A stretch of DNA of 5,504 nt, taken from positions 1-5,504 of the forward strand of contig JAISBH010000093.1 in NCBI GenBank assembly GCA_031266295.1. Reading direction: 5' to 3'. This document shows positions 1-5,504 of the stretch, one piece after another. The translations under genes were made by a program, and so were the position numbers. Within the stretch, counting starts at the first letter, position 1. Each line of letters begins with the position of its first letter. This DNA is from Oscillospiraceae bacterium. GTDB lineage: Bacteria; Bacillota; Clostridia; Christensenellales; Aristaeellaceae. The notes beneath the pieces are model-generated. The model did not search any database and was not told where the DNA came from. It worked only from the letters and a program-made list of their open reading frames with translations.

Positions 1-1149
1 CGCGCGGCCTATCTCTACACCGGAATGGCCATGGCGGCTCGCCGAACGAACGACGAAAGCCTGATGGCCGCCTGCCGCCGTCTATGGTCGGACATCGTCG
101 GCCGTCAACTCTATGTGACGGGCGCAATCGGTCAGTCTTGCCACGGCGAGTCGTTCTCATTCGGTTACGACCTGCCCAACGACACGGTGTACGCCGAGAC
201 CTGCGCCGCCATCGGGCTTGTGTTCTTCGCGCGGGCGATGCTCGACTGCGAGACGAAGTCGGAATACGCGGATGTGATGGAAACCGCGCTCTACAACGCG
301 ATTCCGTCCGGCATGTCGCTGGATGGGAAGCGCTACTTCTATGTGAATCCATTGGAGGTCTGGCCGGAAGCGTCGGAGAAAAACCAGAGTCGGCGCCACG
401 CGCTCCCCGAACGTCCGGGTTGGTACGGCTGCGCCTGCTGCCCACCCAATGTGGCGAGGATTTATATGTCGCTCGGTGATTACGCGTACGGGCGGAATGA
501 TTCGACGCTCTTCGTGCATTTGTATTCGGCGGGGGAAGTCCGCTTCTCAATGCCGGACGGCGATGCAGCCATACGCGTTGACACGGCGTACCCCTGGGAC
601 GGCGCGGTCAATATCGGCGTCATGAAAACCAGCGGCGCGGCATGGACTATCGCGCTGCGTATGCCCGGTTGGTGCACCGATCCCGCCGTAACCCTGAACG
701 GCAAGGATGTCAACATCGACGCCGCCGAAAACGGATATGTGTACATAAAAAGGCAGTGGCAGTCAGGCGATGCAATCACGCTGAATTTCCCCATGCCGCC
801 GCGAGCGGTTCGCGCAAACCCGCTGGTTCGTGCCGACGCCGGTAAGGCTGCCGTTCTAAGAGGGCCGGTTGTGTTCTGTATGGAAGAGATTGACAACGAC
901 GCAAACCTGTCCGCACTCTCCATCAACGCCAACGCCGCAATGTTCACGTCAGAGCCGGACGATAGCCTGATGCCCGGAGCAGTGAAAATCAGCGCGCCCG
1001 GTTTCCGCGACACAACCGACACCACCTCACTATACATGGATAACGCGTCTATTCGCCGCGAACCCGCGAGTCTGTCGTTTATCCCCTACAGCCTTTGGGC
1101 CAATCGCGGCAAGGGCGAGATGCAGGTGTGGACGCGAATCGCGCTTTAA
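1..1149 (+). CDS. GH127-family beta-L-arabinofuranosidase, C-terminal part (5' truncated by window edge)
   Basis: The reading frame is open from base 1 and ends at TAA 1147-1149, giving 382 visible residues; family members are usually about 640-660, so the N-terminal ~270 are outside the window. The ATG at 25 is internal. Counting codons from base 1, the active-site pattern of the family is complete: Glu50 in GESF (acid/base position), then YDLPND, Glu66 and Cys68 in YAETC, and Cys144, Cys146 and Cys147 in GCACCPPN. In the Bifidobacterium enzyme HypBA1 the equivalent Glu, Cys, Cys, Cys set binds zinc and the middle Cys of the CxCC motif is the nucleophile; the Glu-Glu-Cys spacing (16 and 18) is identical here. 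After the helical barrel come the beta-sandwich domains with LRMPGW, an RGP motif at 287-289 and a C-terminal PYSLWANR. It removes terminal L-arabinofuranose from plant glycans; exact linkage is not predictable. No signal peptide can be judged. No frameshift is seen. Confidence 0.93.
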   Translation, partial: RAAYLYTGMAMAARRTNDESLMAACRRLWSDIVGRQLYVTGAIGQSCHGESFSFGYDLPNDTVYAETCAAIGLVFFARAMLDCETKSEYADVMETALYNAIPSGMSLDGKRYFYVNPLEVWPEASEKNQSRRHALPERPGWYGCACCPPNVARIYMSLGDYAYGRNDSTLFVHLYSAGEVRFSMPDGDAAIRVDTAYPWDGAVNIGVMKTSGAAWTIALRMPGWCTDPAVTLNGKDVNIDAAENGYVYIKRQWQSGDAITLNFPMPPRAVRANPLVRADAGKAAVLRGPVVFCMEEIDNDANLSALSINANAAMFTSEPDDSLMPGAVKISAPGFRDTTDTTSLYMDNASIRREPASLSFIPYSLWANRGKGEMQVWTRIAL

Positions 1150-1163
1150 GAGGTTAAGAGATG

Positions 1164-1193
1164 TTACGGGGGAGCGATTGCCACTCCCCCTAA
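1164..1193 (+). terminator. GC-rich hairpin after the GH127 gene, possible terminator
   Basis: GGGGGAG (1168-1174) pairs perfectly with CTCCCCC (1184-1190) across a 9-nt loop. Bulging out C1167 lets TTA (1164-1166) pair with TAA (1191-1193), giving a 10-bp stem. It starts 15 nt after the GH127 stop codon. There is no U-run after the stem, so it is not a textbook intrinsic terminator; it may be a terminator without U-tract or a 3'-end stabilising hairpin. It separates the GH127 gene from the small gene that begins at 1224. Confidence 0.45.
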
Positions 1194-1207
1194 TCAATGT
1201 ACGCAGT

Positions 1208-1225
1208 TGACGAATCCTGACGAAT
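1208..1225 (+). repeat. Direct repeat TGACGAAT x2 spanning the start codon of the 1224 gene
   Basis: TGACGAAT occurs at 1208-1215 and again at 1218-1225, with a 10-bp period, about one helical turn. The second copy contains the first two bases of the ATG start codon and the in-frame TGA stop just before it. No Shine-Dalgarno sequence is visible here. The spacing would suit a protein binding two sites on one DNA face, for example autoregulation, but this is inference; two 8-bp copies can also arise by chance. Confidence 0.35.
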
Positions 1226-1652
1226 GCCGTATACTAACCCAAGCTTAGTCGATAGGCGGGATGTCGTGACGTATGTCGGATCGGTTCAAAGGGACTTGTA
1301 CGAGCGGGCGGGGTTTACGATTCTTAAGGATGATGTAATAATCACGGATGAACGTGTCGTTCATGTAGAGCTAAGGCATCCTGGCGTATGGGAGCCATAT
1401 CGCGGCTACCTGCGGGAGGTCGTGGATCATCCAGACAGAATCTTCGCGGACGATGATTCTGCAAATACCGCGATTCTTGTTAAGGCGTTCGTTATCAATG
1501 GCAAAACCGTGCGGCTGCGCGCGACACTGCGGTTCTATGCAGCCAGTGACCCGGACGATTATGTCAATTCCATACTATCATACCAGACGTTGGGCGACAA
1601 AAGATATAGGCGTATGAGAAACAATCATCGGACGCTTTACAACGGAGAATAA
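1224..1652 (+). CDS. Small protein, probable phage-type BECR-fold (Barnase-EndoU-ColicinE5/D-RelE-like) nuclease domain
   Basis: This 142-residue soluble protein has no signal peptide or membrane segment. The layout recalls the PBECR nuclease families found in phage and mobile-element proteins: a helix, then ITDERVVHVELRHP (residues ~40-53) with the His-x-x-x-Arg-His core, a helix ending in HPDRIFADDD (~68-77), a strand block ILVKAF then VRLRATLRFY (~85-105), and a C-terminal NSILSYQTL strand followed by a basic tail ending RTLYNGE. Conserved-looking His, Arg, Ser and Thr are candidates for catalysis. This match is from memory of the pattern, not a search. The ATG follows directly on an in-frame TGA (1218-1220), so the start cannot lie further upstream; no Shine-Dalgarno is visible. 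Codons such as ATA, AGG, CTA and TTA look commoner than in neighbouring genes, hinting at acquisition. No antitoxin or immunity gene is seen beside it. An uncharacterised protein of other function is possible. Confidence 0.55.
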   Translation: MPYTNPSLVDRRDVVTYVGSVQRDLYERAGFTILKDDVIITDERVVHVELRHPGVWEPYRGYLREVVDHPDRIFADDDSANTAILVKAFVINGKTVRLRATLRFYAASDPDDYVNSILSYQTLGDKRYRRMRNNHRTLYNGE

Positions 1653-1664
1653 ACCGGGTATAAT
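1636..1664 (+). promoter_or_regulatory. Near-consensus sigma-70 promoter inside the 3' end of the 1224 gene
   Basis: TTTACA (1636-1641, 5 of 6 matches to TTGACA) and TATAAT (1659-1664, perfect) are separated by exactly 17 bp. It overlaps the last five codons of the upstream gene and points rightwards. The predicted start of transcription is about 1670-1672. No protein gene follows on this strand: the ATG at 1665 opens only 12 codons and is itself next to the -10 box. The likely product is therefore a non-coding or antisense transcript running towards the 3' end of rsmI. Confidence 0.5.
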
Positions 1665-1670
1665 ATGAGT

Positions 1671-1800
1671 AAGGTAATCAGGCGCGTTGAAGTAGAAAGT
1701 TAGTTGCGCTACGCACCTGCGCGAAAACAGCGGGTTATAAGAAATGCTGGGACAGCGACACCAGCCAATGCGCCTGACAGGCCGGAGCGATCCGGCCTTC
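1671..1800 (+). ncRNA. Candidate structured small RNA in the gap between convergent genes
   Basis: The 159 bases between the stop at 1652 and the rsmI stop at 1812 hold no credible gene. Downstream of the promoter at 1636-1664 four small hairpins follow one another: TGCG/CGCA (1705-1708 with 1712-1715), CCTGC/GCGGG with one G-T pair (1716-1720 with 1730-1734), GCTGG/CCAGC (1746-1750 with 1761-1765) and the strong AGGCCGGA/TCCGGCCT stem (1779-1798). I do not recognise a known RNA family; riboswitch and tRNA patterns do not fit. The first three stems are short enough to be chance, so the call rests mostly on the promoter and the last hairpin. The ends are estimates. Confidence 0.22.
1779..1798. 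terminator. Perfect 8-bp hairpin with GCGA loop between convergent genes, possible two-way terminator
   Basis: AGGCCGGA (1779-1786) and TCCGGCCT (1791-1798) are perfect inverted repeats around GCGA, a GNRA tetraloop on the plus strand. It lies 13 nt beyond the rsmI stop codon, and on the other strand it lies at the end of the putative rightward transcript from 1671. Neither strand has a clear U-run after the stem, so termination is only inferred from position and stem strength. Confidence 0.45.
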
Positions 1801-1811
1801 GCCATACTCCA

Positions 1812-2666
1812 TCACGCCCGCCCCTGCATAAACCGCCTCACAGCCAGTGACGCCCTGTAAGCCTCGTTCCTCGAAACCCCTCGCGAACGCGCGAATTCCG
1901 CCGCGTCGTTCATCGACAATCCTCGCTGCAGCGCGTCGAGTATCCACGTTTCCGCGCGAATGGATTCAGCAACGGCCGGTTCGACGGCGATCGGCGGGAA
2001 TTTGAACGCCAGGCAGTATTCGCCCTTGAGCGCGTTCTCCCTCGAGACGTGCGCCGCCAGCGCCTCTCCAGACGCACCCTCGAACGTCCACTCATACATC
2101 TTGGTCAAATCGTTGGCTATGAATACCCGCGCGTCCGGACTCGACGCGGCCAGCTCGGTCAGCAGCGATTCGACGCGGTGCGGCGACTCAAACACGACCG
2201 CGACGGCGACGCCCTTCGACATCTCCGCCAGCTTGGCGCGCAGTTCGCCTTTCTCCCTGGGCAGGAATCCATAGAACGCGAACTCGGTAAAGTCCCACCC
2301 CGTCAGCGCCAGCACGGTCGGCACGGCTGACGGGCCTGGTACGCACTCCACCCGTATCCCGGCCTCCCGCGCGGCTGCGGCGACCGCGCTCCCTGGATCG
2401 GATATCACGGGCATACCCGCGTCCGTCACCAGCGCGACGTCGCCGCCTGTCTCCAGCATATGGGCGATCAGCCCGCGCGCCTTGCCGTGCTCATTGTGCT
2501 CGCGGCTGGACGTCAGTTTCGTGTGGATATCATACCTCGCCAGCAATTTCGCGGTCACGCGCGTATCCTCGGCGGCGATTAACGACGCCGATCGCAGGGT
2601 ATCCAGCGCGCGCTGGCTGACGTCGGACAGGTTGCCTATCGGTGTTCCGACAATATACAGCGTCAT
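1812..2666 (-). CDS. rsmI: 16S rRNA (cytidine(1402)-2'-O)-methyltransferase RsmI
   Basis: The 284-residue protein has the family's usual length and is full. It transfers a methyl group from SAM to the 2'-OH of 16S rRNA C1402 (E. coli numbering), the second step towards m4Cm at the decoding centre. Motifs of the tetrapyrrole-methylase-type fold are clear: LYIVGTPIGNL (3-13), AEDTR (32-36), LVTDAGMPVISDPG (79-92), VPGPSA (109-114), FESPHRV (159-165) and NDLTK (185-189). Residues ~238-280, with LSMNDAAEFA and SRNEAYRAS, form the small helical C-terminal domain typical of RsmI. The ATG (2664-2666) overlaps the rsmH stop as ATGA and has its own GGAG 5 nt upstream, so the start is well supported. 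It is the last gene of the folC-rsmH-rsmI unit. A Met replaces the commoner Thr in the TDAG(T)P motif, a variation that I believe also occurs in other members. Confidence 0.96.
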   Translation of the reverse strand: MTLYIVGTPIGNLSDVSQRALDTLRSASLIAAEDTRVTAKLLARYDIHTKLTSSREHNEHGKARGLIAHMLETGGDVALVTDAGMPVISDPGSAVAAAAREAGIRVECVPGPSAVPTVLALTGWDFTEFAFYGFLPREKGELRAKLAEMSKGVAVAVVFESPHRVESLLTELAASSPDARVFIANDLTKMYEWTFEGASGEALAAHVSRENALKGEYCLAFKFPPIAVEPAVAESIRAETWILDALQRGLSMNDAAEFARSRGVSRNEAYRASLAVRRFMQGRA

Positions 2667-3610
2667 ATTCTCTCCGCGACCCGCAGTTTCGCGCTGCGTG
2701 AGCGCGGGTTGCGGATCAGCTCATCCTCGGAAGGCGATATCGGTTTCACCCCGAACCCCGACGCGCTCGGTTTCTTGCCGCACACGCACACCGGGAACGA
2801 CGGCGGGCATGTGCAAGGCTTCCTCAACCGCGCGAACGTCCGCTTCACGATTCGATCCTCCAACGAATGAAACGTGATTACGCATAACCGCCCACCCGGT
2901 TTCAACATACCCACTATCGACTCAAGCGCGCCCTCAAGCGGCTCAAGCTCGTCGTTGACCGCGATCCTCAGAGCCTGGAACACCCGCCGCGCCGGATGTC
3001 CCTCGCCGCTCATCCTTACGGCCTTGGGTATGGCCGCGTCCACGCAGGCAACCAAGTCGAGCGTCGTCAGCACGGGCGAGCGCGCGCGCCGCTGCGTTAT
3101 TACCTTCGCGATACGTTCCGCCCAGCGTTCCTCGCCGTAATCGCGGAATATACGCGCCAGTTCAACATCACCCATCCGCGCGAGGATATCGGCAGCGGTC
3201 TCTCCACGGCTGGCGTCCATCCTCATATCCAGCGGCGCGTCGTCGTGATAGCTGAACCCGCGCTCCGGCGTATCCAGCTGATGCGACGACACGCCCAGAT
3301 CCAGCAGCGCGCCGTCCAGCTTCGTCACACCGCGCGCCTCAAGCAGCTCCCTCATCGCGTGGAAATCACCGTGAATCAACTCAACGTTCGACGCGCCGCC
3401 CAGCCTCTCCCCCGCCGACTCAATCGCGTCCGTGTCCTTGTCTATCCCATACAGGCAGCCCGTCCCGCCCAACCTCGCTAGTATCCCCGACGAATGCCCA
3501 CCTCCACCCAGCGTGCCGTCGGCGTACACCCCGCCCGGCTGCGCGTTCAGCGCCGACATGACCTCGTCGAACAGCACAGGTTCATGATAGTTATTCATTA
3601 TCATCGTCAT
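2663..3610 (-). CDS. rsmH: 16S rRNA (cytosine(1402)-N4)-methyltransferase RsmH (MraW)
   Basis: This 315-residue, full-length class I SAM methyltransferase methylates N4 of 16S rRNA C1402. Landmarks from the N-terminus are HEPVL (9-13), the SAM-binding loop DGTLGGGGHS (31-40), GIDKD (55-59), GDFH (81-84), DLGVSSHQLD (104-113), PLDMRMD (126-132), HPARRVFQALRI (205-216), NDELE (219-223) and ITFHSLEDRIVK (245-256). Near the C-terminus, Cys266, Cys268, Cys275 and Cys277 form two Cys-x-Cys pairs, seen in many Bacillota-type members and possibly metal binding; NPRSRSAKLR follows at 291-300. Three in-frame ATGs occur at 3610, 3604 and 3598; the last puts four residues before HEPVL, closest to usual family starts. 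None has a clear Shine-Dalgarno, and all lie inside the end of folC, so translation is probably coupled. It overlaps rsmI by 4 bp. In many bacteria rsmH sits in the cell-division cluster; none of those genes is visible here. Confidence 0.97.
   Translation of the reverse strand: MTMIMNNYHEPVLFDEVMSALNAQPGGVYADGTLGGGGHSSGILARLGGTGCLYGIDKDTDAIESAGERLGGASNVELIHGDFHAMRELLEARGVTKLDGALLDLGVSSHQLDTPERGFSYHDDAPLDMRMDASRGETAADILARMGDVELARIFRDYGEERWAERIAKVITQRRARSPVLTTLDLVACVDAAIPKAVRMSGEGHPARRVFQALRIAVNDELEPLEGALESIVGMLKPGGRLCVITFHSLEDRIVKRTFARLRKPCTCPPSFPVCVCGKKPSASGFGVKPISPSEDELIRNPRSRSAKLRVAERI
2670..2675 (-). promoter_or_regulatory. Ribosome-binding site of rsmI inside rsmH
   Basis: On the minus strand GGAGAG lies within the last codons of rsmH; the GGAG core (2672-2675) is 5 nt before the rsmI ATG. 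With the ATGA stop-start overlap at 2663-2666 it fixes the rsmI start and suggests coupled translation of the two methyltransferases. Confidence 0.65.
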
Positions 3611-5018
3611 TATCCATCGGCGGTTTCAGCAGCGTACACGCCGCCGCGTCCAGCAGCGTGCGCGCCTCACCGACCAGGTACAGCGATCCCGCGACCGCGC
3701 ACCATCCCATTGGAAACGTCGAGGAACTCTTCGCTAAATGCAGCGCCGCGCTCAGTGTCGGACACGGCGTCGCTATACCGCCGTTCCCGCCCGTTGCCCT
3801 GCTCGCTTCATTAAACACCCGCGCCAGCTCGACCGCCGGAATCGCCCGCGTCGAGTCCGGCGCGACCGTCAGTATTCTATGCACTCGCGGCGTGATGATC
3901 CTTGCGAAGCCCTCCGCATCCTTCTCGCGCAGCATCCCCGTCACTAGCGTGACCGGCATACGCAGCGCGTCCAGGTAGTCGGCCAGCGCCCTAGCCCCCT
4001 GCGGATTATGCGCACCGTCCAGCAATACGACCCTTGGGAAGTCTGCGCGCTTCGCCCTCACCCATTCCAGCCGACCCGGCCACGCGGCGCGCAGCAGCCC
4101 GTCGTCGATCGCGGAGTCGGGTATGCGCAGACCGCACTCCCTTAACGCAGCGCACGCCGCGCGCGCCGTAGCCGAGTTGCCTCCTTGATGCGCGCCCAGC
4201 AGGCCGACGCAGTATCCAATCTCCTCGCCGTTCTCGCGCTTGATTATCACGCCTTCGTCAGGCTCATGTTGCCGCTGGCAGCGCGAAGCGGGCCAGTATC
4301 GGCAGAATCCCGCAGGGATTCTTTCCTGTTTCAGTTGCACGAACGGCGCGCCGACCGTGGCGCATCGACCGCGCACGACGTTAACAATCGCCTCATCCGC
4401 GCCGGGATAGAGTATCATCGGCACGCCGGGTTTCGCGATCCCCGCCTTTTCAAACGCGATGCGCTCGACCGTCGCGCCGAGCATCTTCGTGTGATCCAGG
4501 TCGATTGACGTGATAGCCGTAACCATCGGCGTTATTATGTTTGTCGAATCTAGCCTCCCGCCTATACCTACCTCGACGACAACCGCGTCCACCCGCACCT
4601 CGTCGAAATATAGAAACCCGATCGCGGTGATTATCTCGAACTCTGTCGGGAATATCCCCTCGCCGCGCAGCGCGCCGACGACCTTCGACACTCGATCCGT
4701 CAACCGGATCAGGTCGCCGTCCGGTATTGGCTTGCCATCTACGCGTATACGCTCATTGAATGTCTGCAAGTACGGCGAGGTATACAGTCCCGTGCGATAC
4801 CCCGCGCACCGCAGGATCGCCTGGATGAATGCGCACACGGAGCCTTTGCCGTTCGTGCCCGCGATATGGACGCACCTCAGCCGCTCCTGCGGATTGCCTA
4901 AGTCGGCCATCAGGCGGCGCATGTTCGTTAGGCCGTTCTTACCGCCCCTGAAGCGCGTGTCGTGTATGAACTCGAGCGCCGCACTCAGCGAGTCTATCGG
5001 GGACGTCATGAGGTACAT
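3591..5018 (-). CDS. folC: Bifunctional dihydrofolate synthase / folylpolyglutamate synthase FolC
   Basis: The 475-residue protein belongs to the Mur-ligase-like ATP-dependent family and joins L-glutamate to dihydropteroate and to folates in the cytoplasm, which makes folate and retains it in the cell. Visible motifs are the P-loop HIAGTNGKGSV (51-61), YTSPYL (79-84), NERIRVDG (88-95), PTEFE (124-128), EVGIGGRLDSTN (149-160), DLDHTKMLG (173-181), FEKAGI (189-194) with the lysine that is carbamylated in related enzymes, LLGAHQGGN (273-281), WPGRLEW (313-319) and DGAHNP (334-339) of the C-terminal domain. Length is slightly above the usual ~420-440; the extra residues appear to be at ~225-262 and in an acidic tail (MDNDDDNE) that is encoded across the rsmH start. 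ATGs at 5018 and 5009 are both possible starts; neither has a Shine-Dalgarno. It is the first gene of the operon. Whether both activities are present cannot be told from sequence. Confidence 0.95.
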   Translation of the reverse strand: MYLMTSPIDSLSAALEFIHDTRFRGGKNGLTNMRRLMADLGNPQERLRCVHIAGTNGKGSVCAFIQAILRCAGYRTGLYTSPYLQTFNERIRVDGKPIPDGDLIRLTDRVSKVVGALRGEGIFPTEFEIITAIGFLYFDEVRVDAVVVEVGIGGRLDSTNIITPMVTAITSIDLDHTKMLGATVERIAFEKAGIAKPGVPMILYPGADEAIVNVVRGRCATVGAPFVQLKQERIPAGFCRYWPASRCQRQHEPDEGVIIKRENGEEIGYCVGLLGAHQGGNSATARAACAALRECGLRIPDSAIDDGLLRAAWPGRLEWVRAKRADFPRVVLLDGAHNPQGARALADYLDALRMPVTLVTGMLREKDAEGFARIITPRVHRILTVAPDSTRAIPAVELARVFNEASRATGGNGGIATPCPTLSAALHLAKSSSTFPMGWCAVAGSLYLVGEARTLLDAAACTLLKPPMDNDDDNE

Positions 5019-5098
5019 ATTGGGGCATACATTTGATGAATCGGTCGTTAACGTATTGATCAGTCCTTACATACAATGTACCAGGGGTGATATATTCA
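5019..5098. promoter_or_regulatory. Divergent intergenic region between folC and the 5099 gene, with a weak rightward promoter and an inverted repeat
   Basis: This 80-bp stretch is clearly AT-richer than its surroundings and must hold the start signals of both flanking genes. Rightwards, TTAACG (5048-5053) and TACAAT (5072-5077, 5 of 6 matches) are 18 bp apart, a plausible but weak promoter. TACAT-ACA-ATGTA (5068-5080) is an inverted repeat that overlaps this -10 box and could be an operator; a TGATCA palindrome lies at 5057-5062. I find no convincing leftward promoter for folC, although one is expected here. Confidence 0.4.
5083..5090 (+). promoter_or_regulatory. Ribosome-binding site of the 5099 gene
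   Basis: AGGGGTGA, followed by T, contains GGTGAT, a perfect stretch of the anti-Shine-Dalgarno complement. It is 8 nt before the ATG at 5099. This is the strongest such site in the window and is the main reason for accepting the gene and its start. Confidence 0.65.
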
Positions 5099-5504
5099 AT
5101 GGAAAACCAAGTTTCTTATCAAGCATCTTACCAAGTATCCTCGGAAAACAACGAGTCGGATGTCGTGGTCGCGGAGTTACCCGACCAACCCGAACTGACC
5201 GTGCTGCCCGCTCAGCCAGTTAAACCCGCAAAAAGAACTAAGTCTGCCGCCGCACCCACGGCTAACGCGCAGCTTCAGGCATATATCCAGAAAGCCGAAG
5301 AAAACCAACTAGCCCTTGAGACTCGTATAACAATCGAACATAAGACGCTTGATAACCGAGTCGACTACCGATTCAATACGATGGAGACGCTCCAGCATGA
5401 CCTGCTAGAAGAGACAAGACGCACCGCGCGAGATGTGCGCGTGTTCTCACTAGTGTCAGTGCTGGCGTCCATCGCGGTGATTATCGTAATTACGCTGATT
5501 AAAT
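5099..5504 (+). CDS. Uncharacterised coiled-coil protein with a membrane segment (3' end cut by window edge)
   Basis: I do not recognise the family. The frame is open from the ATG to the window end: 135 residues plus one base, so it may stop at once or continue. Residues 1-20 are rich in Gln, Ser and Asn with a small SYQAS/YQVS repeat; 21-56 are acidic, then Pro-, Ala- and Lys-rich, likely a flexible linker. From 57 to about 112 a charged helix has hydrophobic residues at heptad-like spacing (L71, I77, L84, V88, F92, M95, L98, L102), so a coiled coil is likely. Residues 115-134 (VFSLVSVLASIAVIIVITLI) are one membrane segment. Arg107, Arg108, Arg111 and Arg114 before it suggest a cytoplasmic N-terminus. 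If the gene ends soon it is a tail-anchored protein, in layout like XhlA- or DUF1640-type proteins; if it continues, an extracytoplasmic domain follows. FtsL seems unlikely because the heptads precede the membrane helix. It is divergent from folC. Confidence 0.75.
   Translation, partial: MENQVSYQASYQVSSENNESDVVVAELPDQPELTVLPAQPVKPAKRTKSAAAPTANAQLQAYIQKAEENQLALETRITIEHKTLDNRVDYRFNTMETLQHDLLEETRRTARDVRVFSLVSVLASIAVIIVITLIK

Noticed and set aside
480..1037. 185-codon open frame on the minus strand within the GH127 gene
   Set aside because: It is antisense to a gene with complete family motifs; long antisense frames are expected in GC-rich DNA and the translation shows no recognisable domain.
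1665..1703. 12-codon open frame just after the nuclease-like gene, considered as an antitoxin
   Set aside because: Its ATG lies directly after the -10 box, upstream of the predicted transcription start, it has no properly spaced Shine-Dalgarno and it is too short.
1671..1811. tRNA or a known riboswitch (c-di-GMP, cobalamin) in the gap
   Set aside because: No GGTTCGA-type T-arm, cloverleaf or the conserved core sequences of these riboswitches could be found.
1744..1860. 38-codon open frame on the plus strand in the convergent gap
   Set aside because: It has no ribosome site, crosses the strong hairpin and runs antisense into the end of rsmI.
4510..5223. 237-codon open frame on the plus strand
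   Set aside because: Most of it is antisense to folC, and its end overlaps the better-supported 5099 gene in another frame, which has a ribosome site and a coherent protein layout.
1..5504. CRISPR array, insertion sequence or prophage structure
   Set aside because: No repeated spacer pattern, transposase, terminal inverted repeats, integrase or structural phage gene is visible; the BECR-like gene alone does not establish a phage.
5099..5504. FtsL/DivIC identity for the membrane protein, suggested by its nearness to rsmH
   Set aside because: FtsL and DivIC have the coiled coil after the membrane helix; here the heptads precede it, and the gene is divergent from the folC-rsmH unit.

Overview
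The window reads as chromosomal DNA from a GC-rich bacterium that I cannot place firmly. The RsmH C-terminus, with a paired Cys-x-Cys segment followed by an NPRSRSAKLR motif, looks Bacillota-like, and the GH127 enzyme suggests a plant-polysaccharide user from a gut or soil community. This placement is inference. Ribosome-binding sites are mixed: clear before rsmI and before the last gene, but not visible before folC, rsmH or the small gene at 1224.

Layout, left to right. (1) Positions 1-1149 (+) hold the C-terminal ~60% of a GH127-type beta-L-arabinofuranosidase with all expected Glu and Cys active-site residues. (2) A GC hairpin follows, then a small gene at 1224-1652 (+) that I read tentatively as a stand-alone BECR-fold (Barnase-EndoU-ColicinE5/D-RelE, phage type) nuclease-like protein. 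Its start codon sits in a direct repeat. Its 3' end contains a near-consensus sigma-70 promoter (TTTACA, 17 bp, TATAAT) that fires into a 140-bp hairpin-rich gap with no gene, a possible small RNA. (3) Positions 5018 down to 1812 (-) hold three overlapping genes, folC, rsmH and rsmI, which look like one operon. (4) After an 80-bp divergent intergenic region, a gene starting at 5099 (+) runs off the window. It encodes a protein with a low-complexity N-terminus, a predicted coiled coil and a membrane segment just before the window end.

How the genes work together. RsmH (N4-methylation) and RsmI (2'-O-methylation) modify the same 16S rRNA nucleotide, C1402 in E. coli numbering, producing m4Cm in the ribosomal P site. 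Here they overlap by 4 bp (ATGA), so the two methyltransferases are probably translationally coupled. FolC, which makes and polyglutamylates folate, sits immediately upstream with its stop inside the rsmH start region. The arabinosidase, the nuclease-like gene and the membrane protein have no evident link to this operon. The least explained part is 1150-1811: a small nuclease-like gene with no visible partner, followed by a strong promoter with no protein-coding target.
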